A DNA stretch of 64,000 nt, taken from assembly GCF_027257845.1 (NCBI RefSeq), contig NZ_JAPVOT010000005.1, forward strand, positions 1 through 64,000, given 5' to 3'. A program made the position numbers and the translations under genes. Position 1 is the first letter of the stretch, and every line of letters begins with the position of its first letter. The notes beneath the pieces were generated by a model. That model ran no database searches and was not told where the DNA came from. It was given only the letters and a program-made list of their open reading frames with translations. Origin of the DNA: Alteromonas sp. BMJM2 (GTDB lineage Bacteria; Pseudomonadota; Gammaproteobacteria; Enterobacterales; Alteromonadaceae). Below, in pieces: positions 57,551-64,000 of this stretch.

Positions 57551-58967
57551 TCAGCTGATTTTTAAACTTCGTTAATGACGTGTTATATAAAAGTTTTAAA
57601 GTAGCAAAATATGTAAGTACTCCAATCACTATTTTACACAACAATTCGATTACATTTGATTCTATAGCTAAAAAATGTTCAAAAGAAAATATGGCTAAAG
57701 CCATTACAACAGTTGAAGCTACTGGTGCCTTGAACTCGCGAAAAAAACCGCTTAGCTCAAGGTATCGGTTTGAATCTCTTACGTGAAGAAAATACCACAA
57801 TAGTTCTCCACAAAACACGAAAATAAGTGCTATTGTAATTGAGAACTGGCTACCAATCAGCCAAGCAATTGTTGTTAATACAAGTGCAAGTAGAGCCTGG
57901 ATGACCTTTCTCGTGCCATTACCAGCGGCGAACAATCCAATACCACTAATTTCTTTTAGTGAATTTACTACTTGCATTAAGCAAAGAACTTGTAGAATTG
58001 CAATCGCAGGGATCCACTTTTCGCCCAAGATAAGAGGAACAAAATTTTCCGCAGTCATAGATAAACCTATAAAAAGTGGAGCTGATATAAATACTGCGAA
58101 GAATACAGAGTCTTTAATATAACTGGCCAACAATACCTTATCAGTAGCTACTTTAGAGAATGTTGCTAGCGTTATGCTCTGCACAACTTTGGATACAAGG
58201 CTTACAGGCTTTTCAGAAATTGTTTTAGACATACGGTAAAAGCCTAAAATATTAGAAGCGTAAAAAGATTGAATAAAAAAAATGTCCAAACGATTGTTTA
58301 TATCCCAAATAACCGCTGTAAAAAAACTACTATTAACATCCTCCCAAATACCTTTTGTTCTTTTGAAATCCAAACTGAAATTAAGAGGCTTCTTGCAGCA
58401 CTGACGGAACAAAATCAGTGTTAAAATTTGAGACATCAATAGTGAATATATAATCGACCAATAACCAAATCCATAATGCGCCAAGGCCAAATTCATTATC
58501 GACTGAACGATGGTGATGGATACTTGAATTTTTGCAATTAACGTAAAGTTTAACTGCCTGTTCAATAGAACTAAGTAAATCAATTGAAATGGAGAGATGA
58601 GAATTAATATTCCGTTGACTAATATAAGCCCGCTAATACCAGGCCTGCCCAATACTCCTTCAAAACTTTCAGCAGATATCAATAATAATAGATAAAGTGA
58701 GAAGCTAATAACCACCAAAAGGGAGAAACTGGCATTAAGGTCTTCATCCGACAAATCCTTTTTTCGTATTAATGCACCAAAAAAACCTAGTTTGGACAAC
58801 ATCAATGCAAACCCAACTATCATCTCGCTAATTGCTAAAAATGCGAAATCTTCAGGGTAAAGTATTCTGACTACAAAGAGCGTTGAGACCCAAGAAAGAC
58901 ATTGACCAAAAACCCCCAAACTTAAACCTACTTTCAAGCCATTTTTAGCCTTACTTCCAATACTCAA
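57543..58967 (-). CDS. Wzx-type polysaccharide flippase
   Basis: This 474-residue protein has about 12-14 predicted membrane helices and the MOP-superfamily layout of Wzx/WzxC flippases, starting GLKVGLSLGVFGQCLSWVSTLFVVRILYPEDFA (quoted in parts: VRILYPEDFAFLAI). It would move lipid-linked repeat units across the inner membrane, so this is a Wzx-dependent pathway. No Wzy polymerase is in the window. Confidence 0.87.
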   Translation of the reverse strand: MSIGSKAKNGLKVGLSLGVFGQCLSWVSTLFVVRILYPEDFAFLAISEMIVGFALMLSKLGFFGALIRKKDLSDEDLNASFSLLVVISFSLYLLLLISAESFEGVLGRPGISGLILVNGILILISPFQLIYLVLLNRQLNFTLIAKIQVSITIVQSIMNLALAHYGFGYWSIIYSLLMSQILTLILFRQCCKKPLNFSLDFKRTKGIWEDVNSSFFTAVIWDINNRLDIFFIQSFYASNILGFYRMSKTISEKPVSLVSKVVQSITLATFSKVATDKVLLASYIKDSVFFAVFISAPLFIGLSMTAENFVPLILGEKWIPAIAILQVLCLMQVVNSLKEISGIGLFAAGNGTRKVIQALLALVLTTIAWLIGSQFSITIALIFVFCGELLWYFLHVRDSNRYLELSGFFREFKAPVASTVVMALAIFSFEHFLAIESNVIELLCKIVIGVLTYFATLKLLYNTSLTKFKNQLIK

Positions 58968-59055
58968 CCTTATTGCTCCATTAATTTAAAGATATATATA
59001 AGTAGACCGATGATTTATCGCCACTGCTTATCGTCGTGTTAATTAACCTATATAT

Positions 59056-60114
59056 TCAAAGGACTTGCTCCAAACAGTTCCATAATAACCGATCTGGCCT
59101 GAGTGAAGTTTCATAGTAATGTTGATTGTCACACATCATCTGGGACCTTAAATCATCGTTGTTCTTCAAATATAAAACTGATTCCACACACTCATCCGCA
59201 GAGCTAAATTCTAAATAGTGCTTATTAACTTGAAGTTTCGGAACTTCATTTTCATTTGTTTCCGCTACAATAGCTTTAGAAGTAGCAATATACTCGCCAA
59301 ATTTCCAACCGATTGAACCATGAAGCCCTGTCGATGCTACGCATATGTCATGATCTTTGAGGGCTGAGATGTAATTTTGCTTAGATGTTAAGTTAGTGTT
59401 CTTAATTACTAATTTAGGGTGCTCTTTTAATGCAAAATCAGTCGCCAGTAACCCTCCCGTAAAATGACTACCTAAAGCATCACGAAGCAATGTGATACAT
59501 TTTGCTCGCTGCTCATTAATATCTCTTCTCTGCTGACTATACGCTTCGTCCACTTCAAAATAGCTATCAGAATTGATATCCCATAACCTTGCTAAGAAGA
59601 GAACTTTGGGGGGCTCTCTCATTACAGCAGCAGCATTAAGGGATGAGGTAGATACTTTGTAGTGCATTTTCCCCAAGAAATCAGCTTGTTTAATAACCTC
59701 TTTAAACCAATTGGGTGTTTTGTAAAACTTAGCACAACGCCTGAACCCAAAAAGATCAAATCCGTTTGGGTAAACCAGATAATTTAAGCCATATGGCTTA
59801 ACTTTTGATATTAAATTCGGTTGCACAAATCGAGAATTGAAGCTGCGCTTAAAATAAACATCGCTTCTTTGTAGCGCACTTTCACTTAGCTCTGGGCTGT
59901 CAGCCATATCAAAACAGATTTTTTTTCTGTCAACGTCCATGTGTAAAATATTGCTCTGAACGCTGAATGGAACTACACACTCTCTGACACTTTTATCGAA
60001 CTCTAACTTGAGATTAATTTTTCCTTGTCTATGGAGTAAAGCAAGACCAGTGTAGACTTGTTGTAAATGATTCGAATTGGTGTCAACGTACACCTTACAA
60101 TTTGGCCTAGTCAT
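59056..60114 (-). CDS. Unrecognised protein, possibly a GT-B glycosyltransferase
   Basis: This 352-residue soluble protein has no motif I can assign firmly. The C-terminal part (SALKDHDICVASTGLHGSIGWKFGEYIATSKAIVAE, key part GSIGWKFGEYIATSKAIV) looks like the donor domain of GT-B transferases, including the conserved region where a glutamate follows a Gly-Lys-Phe-Gly. The N-terminal half has several Cys and Arg residues but no clear signature. It overlaps the EEP gene by 8 bases and lies among polysaccharide genes. Confidence 0.6.
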   Translation of the reverse strand: MTRPNCKVYVDTNSNHLQQVYTGLALLHRQGKINLKLEFDKSVRECVVPFSVQSNILHMDVDRKKICFDMADSPELSESALQRSDVYFKRSFNSRFVQPNLISKVKPYGLNYLVYPNGFDLFGFRRCAKFYKTPNWFKEVIKQADFLGKMHYKVSTSSLNAAAVMREPPKVLFLARLWDINSDSYFEVDEAYSQQRRDINEQRAKCITLLRDALGSHFTGGLLATDFALKEHPKLVIKNTNLTSKQNYISALKDHDICVASTGLHGSIGWKFGEYIATSKAIVAETNENEVPKLQVNKHYLEFSSADECVESVLYLKNNDDLRSQMMCDNQHYYETSLRPDRLLWNCLEQVL

Positions 60115-61090
60115 TTTGACGTTCTTCCGGCAAGCTAATATTTCCTATAATAGGAAGATGATCGCTTCCTAAATTACTGTCTATCCAAGTGCGATTCGTC
60201 TTAAACGCTTTGCTAATGAGCAAATGATCAATTCTAGGTGTAAGCCAGCTATGAATCCGCGTAGAACCATAGCCGAGCCCTGTTTCAAGAAAGAGATTCT
60301 CAAACTCACCCCAGTATTCTCTATATTGAGGGTTCCTATCTGTAATATTAAAATCGCCTGCTACAATTAGAGGATTTGAATGAACATAATTACGTAGGGT
60401 TGACTTCACTAAACCAAATTCAATCGCTTTTGACTCTCGGAACAAACTTATCTTAGACAAAAACCCATCGAAAGACGAGAATTCGTACCCAAAATTGGAT
60501 ATTGATGCAAAATGCGTGTTCATAAGGAATATCTCGTTCTTGCCCATTTTAATGGAGTGCAACGAGGCAAACAGGCCCCACCCCCCCAGAGCACGTCTAT
60601 CAATAACTTCGTAGTCTGTAATTGGATACCTTGATAAAATACATAACCGGGGCTTACAAGATGAGTATAGGTTGTTTGCAGCTGATGCTTCAAATTGCTT
60701 ATCTCGTGCTTCTTGTACAAATAATACATCCAGTTCTCTGCTTTTAAACCATTCGTATAGCTTATACTCTTCAACTCGCTGAGCGACATTGAAAGACGCT
60801 ATGTTGATGGTATTGAGCTGCAATTGATTTTTGTATTTTTCAGCCATATTGACTTGTATTGGAGATACAACAAATATCGTCAATAGAAGAAGAAAAAATA
60901 CCCATGACTTAGCGGGTAACTTTGTGAAAATTATAGTCGTCGATAAGATAATTAAAATATAGTCTGGAATAAATTCAAGGAAGTAGCTTAGTGGGTGGTC
61001 TACAAAAAACGATAAATGAAGGCCCGCCAAAGTTATAATAACTAAAGAGGTACAAATCAGCGCGACAAACGAGACAATAACAGTAATCAT
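60107..61090 (-). CDS. Membrane-anchored endonuclease/exonuclease/phosphatase-family protein
   Basis: This 327-residue protein has three N-terminal membrane helices (about 5-27, 36-56 and 62-80), then an EEP-fold domain with NIASFNVAQ, FVQEARDKQF (catalytic Glu), VAGDFNITD and LGSDHLPIIG (His). The domain faces the periplasm if the three helices place the N-terminus inside. EEP enzymes cut phosphodiesters or phosphate esters, so a lipid-linked or phosphorylated sugar is a possible substrate. It is unusual in a polysaccharide locus and is coupled with its neighbours. Confidence 0.82.
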   Translation of the reverse strand: MITVIVSFVALICTSLVIITLAGLHLSFFVDHPLSYFLEFIPDYILIILSTTIIFTKLPAKSWVFFLLLLTIFVVSPIQVNMAEKYKNQLQLNTINIASFNVAQRVEEYKLYEWFKSRELDVLFVQEARDKQFEASAANNLYSSCKPRLCILSRYPITDYEVIDRRALGGWGLFASLHSIKMGKNEIFLMNTHFASISNFGYEFSSFDGFLSKISLFRESKAIEFGLVKSTLRNYVHSNPLIVAGDFNITDRNPQYREYWGEFENLFLETGLGYGSTRIHSWLTPRIDHLLISKAFKTNRTWIDSNLGSDHLPIIGNISLPEERQND

Positions 61091-61102
61091 TTTACCAATA
61101 AC

Positions 61103-63058
61103 CTAATGTGACTCTGACTTCAGATATAACTCTCCAAACAATTTAGAGGCCTCGAATGTTATGTGGTCTTCATCAATATACACTAGGGTATTATCCATGG
61201 CGAGGTTGCAAGTCTCGCCTTTGCAGTAATATTTCTTTGTATCAATTATCTCTACTTCTTCGACACTGAAATGGGCTCTCACTTTTTCAAATATTACAGC
61301 CATCATTTCGTTCTCTAAATAAGGGATTTCACATGATGTATTGAGAGAGTACATCGCTTTTTTAAGCGGACAAGAAGGCTTAATTTCAGAATAGAACGCA
61401 GTATCTTTAAATAGAACTACTCTAGCGCTATGTTGCAATATGCTTTCAATCGTTTCAATTAGTCTTTGTTGAAAATATGAATATTTAGTTTGAGGATCTT
61501 TCAAAACAACACCATCAATCAAGATTGAGCTTGAGCCAAAGTTTGGCCAACTCCCCCCCATAAAAACTATGTCAGGTTTATGTTCGACTATGTAATTGTT
61601 GATCAATGTATTTCGTGCTTTACATGCTTGTGCTCTTGAATTTGATGTCCCCCACTCGAGTGAAAATAAGGGTACACACTGGTCTAAAGTATAATCAGTA
61701 ACAGCAATATTCTTACTTTTGGCTACCACATCGATGAAACCAACCAAGTGGTTCGCATGTGAATCACCTATTAAAAATCCTTTTAAAGCGCCTTTTTCAT
61801 CCCCTAATACGCATTGTGATAGAGGCAAATTGTTATACGATTTAAGAGATGAATGACAATCGCCTCTTAGTTCGTTAGATTTAAAACGTTTTGAATCTTC
61901 AAGCATCTGTACTTGTGGACTGAATCTTTCAGCAAAGCCGTTAAAACGCAATGACAGTTGATGTAAGATCATGATCACTACCAACGGGAGAATGAAAAAG
62001 AGTGCGACCGATGCTCTGTTAGAAATATTCATATTATGTCTTACACTATTTTCTACGAAACGCCACGACATAAAACCAAATAGAACCGTCAATACAGTGG
62101 CAATACCAATTTGAAGTGGACCTACAATTTCATAGCGATAGCTAATCCACGTAATTATTGGCCAATGCCACAAATAGATTGAATAAGACATCTTCCCAAT
62201 AATTTGGAATATCGGTAAACACAATATTTTATAGCCAATTGAGCGTTCGTTATATTTAAAAATAAATATCGCTGTGAATAGACAAACATATAGCGCGTTT
62301 AAACCTGGGAAGCGGGTATTTTCATCGAAAGTAATGGCAAGTATCAACAACGAGATGAGTGCGCTGCCGGATACAATATGTGCTAATAACTGATTACGAA
62401 TAATCTGGGGCCCTATAAGTCCAATTATACAACCAATACCTAACTCGAAAGCCCTAGTTGGAAGTAAATAATACGATGCGCCAAATGTAAAATTCAATGA
62501 AAGTTCTGAAAGTAGCGCACTCAAGGCTACTAGCAGTGATACGACTATAATAAGGAGCTTCTTCGAGTTTTTCTTATATAACGCGATAAAGAGTAGAGGC
62601 CACAATAAGTAAAACTGTTCTTCTATCGCCAAAGACCAAGTGTGTAAAAAAGGAGCGCTGGATGCACTCTCTGAGAAATAACCACCATAGTTCAACCAAT
62701 GAAAAACATTAGCCAAATAAGCGCTAATCCACAAACTACCCTCTAGTGATTTTATCAAGTCTTGTGGAGACAAAATAAACCCAAACGCTCCGAGGGATAA
62801 AAAAACCATTACGAGAAGGGCTGGAGCTAAACGCTTTACACGTTTTATATAGAAGGTCGACAGGGAAAAGCTGTCGTTTGAACGTTGTACTAGAATTAGC
62901 CTACTTATAACGAAGCCAGAAATGACAAAGAATATGTCAACACCAATAAAGCCGCCGTCGAAAAACGGAATCTTAAAATGAGATAGAATAACGAGAATCA
63001 CGGCAATGGCCCTTAAACCATCCACGTCTTTACGATAATAGTGCTGCACAGCTTTCAT
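61103..63058 (-). CDS. OafA-type acyltransferase with SGNH domain
   Basis: This 651-residue protein has an N-terminal acyltransferase-3 domain with about ten helices to residue 350 (YYRKDVDGLRAIAVILVILSHF, quoted part DVDGLRAIAV; FFVISGFVISRLIL) and a C-terminal periplasmic SGNH-type domain with FLIGDSHANH as nucleophile motif and DEDHITFE as the Asp/His block. Such fusions O-acetylate polysaccharides. It is 12 bases upstream of the EEP gene. Confidence 0.92.
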   Translation of the reverse strand: MKAVQHYYRKDVDGLRAIAVILVILSHFKIPFFDGGFIGVDIFFVISGFVISRLILVQRSNDSFSLSTFYIKRVKRLAPALLVMVFLSLGAFGFILSPQDLIKSLEGSLWISAYLANVFHWLNYGGYFSESASSAPFLHTWSLAIEEQFYLLWPLLFIALYKKNSKKLLIIVVSLLVALSALLSELSLNFTFGASYYLLPTRAFELGIGCIIGLIGPQIIRNQLLAHIVSGSALISLLILAITFDENTRFPGLNALYVCLFTAIFIFKYNERSIGYKILCLPIFQIIGKMSYSIYLWHWPIITWISYRYEIVGPLQIGIATVLTVLFGFMSWRFVENSVRHNMNISNRASVALFFILPLVVIMILHQLSLRFNGFAERFSPQVQMLEDSKRFKSNELRGDCHSSLKSYNNLPLSQCVLGDEKGALKGFLIGDSHANHLVGFIDVVAKSKNIAVTDYTLDQCVPLFSLEWGTSNSRAQACKARNTLINNYIVEHKPDIVFMGGSWPNFGSSSILIDGVVLKDPQTKYSYFQQRLIETIESILQHSARVVLFKDTAFYSEIKPSCPLKKAMYSLNTSCEIPYLENEMMAVIFEKVRAHFSVEEVEIIDTKKYYCKGETCNLAMDNTLVYIDEDHITFEASKLFGELYLKSESH

Positions 63059-63102
63059 CTCAATTGCGATTCCATATCGCTACCACGATAATTGCAAAAA
63101 TA

Positions 63103-64000
63103 TTACCTACCATGAGTATGTTGGTATTCATTGTGTTTAATTCCCAAAAAGCCAGCGATAGTTCCTGCACCGGAACAGATCCTAAATAAGCCATCTACAA
63201 AAGTAGCTTTGTTCATGGTGAGAAGAGATTTCAAGATCAAGCCCCCTCCCCTTAAAAACCGTACCAATGATAGTGCAATGCATTTTATGAGGACTTTCCC
63301 GAAAGGCTCCTCAAACAAATGCGCTCGTGTATAGCCAATTCCTGACCGAAAACCGCGACGACAAAACCATTTTATGTTAGCTCTAGAGTCTGGAAACTCT
63401 TCTATTACTGGGGAGTTGGTATATATACATTTAAAGCCTTTAGACTGGCATTTAAGAGCAAAGTGATAATCACTGGCGCCGGTCATAGCGAACCGCTCAT
63501 CAAAACATGGATGCATAGCTTTAAGAAGGTGACGAGAAAGTAAAAGATTGTTAGTGTAAAAAGTGGTTAAATACTGACCTTCTTCTAGGTGGTTTTGTGG
63601 GTATAATATTTCTGTCGCCCAATTTTTTCCCAGTCTCTCGTCTACTGAAACCACGTGGCTAGTTACAACATCAGTTTCAGAAACCAACGCTTTATTCACT
63701 AGTTTCATTAGCCAATCATCATTTTCAGGCCACTCATCATCATCAATAAACGCCAGAAAATCAGCGTTTAACAAAAGGAACTCCGAAACCACACGATTAC
63801 GAGCAGCAACGATACCCCGGACTGGCTCAACCTTATAAGCTACGGGTGTAGAGTTTTCAGGCACGCAAAATGAGTCTACAACTGATTTAGTCGCAGGGTC
63901 GTTGGCATTATCCACCACAATAACACTGCATTTTATACCATCAGTTTTTTGTTTTATTAACTCACTCACAAGGCGTTTTAACCAACTTGGCCGTTTATAA
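63103..64000 (-). CDS. Family 2 glycosyltransferase, cut by the window edge
   Basis: The frame stays open from position 63969 to the window end, where it reads YKRPSWLKRLVSEL, the normal GT2 entry (TYKRPxxL). The visible part therefore lacks only the first few residues. It contains VVDNAND, FIDDDEWPENDDW (DxD metal site) and a later GASDYHFALKCQ stretch. A GTG at 63969 is not the true start. It is a soluble-type transferase with a short hydrophobic segment near residue 240. Confidence 0.85.
   Translation of the reverse strand, partial: YKRPSWLKRLVSELIKQKTDGIKCSVIVVDNANDPATKSVVDSFCVPENSTPVAYKVEPVRGIVAARNRVVSEFLLLNADFLAFIDDDEWPENDDWLMKLVNKALVSETDVVTSHVVSVDERLGKNWATEILYPQNHLEEGQYLTTFYTNNLLLSRHLLKAMHPCFDERFAMTGASDYHFALKCQSKGFKCIYTNSPVIEEFPDSRANIKWFCRRGFRSGIGYTRAHLFEEPFGKVLIKCIALSLVRFLRGGGLILKSLLTMNKATFVDGLFRICSGAGTIAGFLGIKHNEYQHTHGR

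Overview
The window reads as a chromosomal segment of a marine gammaproteobacterium of the Alteromonas type. This rests on gene order and protein character (queA-tgt-yajC-secDF, suhB-trmJ-cysE-iscR, a yjfIJKLMC-like stress operon, long-form isocitrate lyase with malate synthase G, CheV, and a PEP-CTERM/exosortase-type exopolysaccharide region), not on a database search. I see no rRNA, tRNA, CRISPR array, prophage or intact insertion sequence.

Region 1 (1-18.1 kb) is a conserved housekeeping block, mostly on the minus strand. Transcription runs leftward through iscR-iscS, then sufBCDS-sufA-sufT-sufE, then ndk. cysE, trmJ, suhB, secF, secD, yajC, tgt and queA lie to the right. The order matches the Pseudomonas aeruginosa isc locus, except that a complete SUF cassette occupies the place of iscU-iscA-hscB-hscA-fdx-iscX. 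IscR keeps its cluster ligands, and an IscR-type operator precedes iscR. A related dyad sits on a consensus-like promoter before sufB. The IscS C-terminal tail that docks IscU is missing.

Region 2 (18.2-31.1 kb) begins with a possible small RNA and a DUF6471-like gene. A plus-strand yjfI-yjfJ-(K+ channel)-yjfK-yjfL-yjfM-yjfC operon follows, with a strong terminator after yjfJ. Next come a rhomboid protease, a multi-pass membrane protein, and an ABC ATPase/FtsX permease/lipocalin-like lipoprotein cassette rich in in-frame low-complexity repeats.

Region 3 (31.1-44.3 kb) holds metabolic and envelope genes: glutaminase, a lipoprotein alkaline phosphatase, CheV, aceA, a LysR regulator, malate synthase G, a patatin-like lipase, a UDP-glucuronate 4-epimerase-like enzyme and a trypsin-like protease. 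A MITE-like element with imperfect terminal inverted repeats follows the aceA terminator.

Region 4 (44.8-64 kb) is visibly more A+T rich and is an exopolysaccharide/protein-sorting locus. It contains an exosortase-associated acyltransferase paired with an E1-like (ThiF) protein, a variant PEP-CTERM protein behind a sigma-54-type promoter, the TPR lipoprotein PrsT, a serine acetyltransferase-like protein, glycosyltransferases, two deacetylase-type proteins, a pyruvyltransferase, a Wzx flippase, an unrecognised protein, a membrane-anchored EEP-family protein, an OafA-type acyltransferase and a GT2 gene cut by the window edge. The exosortase, PrsK/PrsR, Wzy and the initiating sugar transferase are not in the window. 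The most unusual signals are the hybrid ISC/SUF locus, the acyltransferase-E1 pair and the variant sorting signal.
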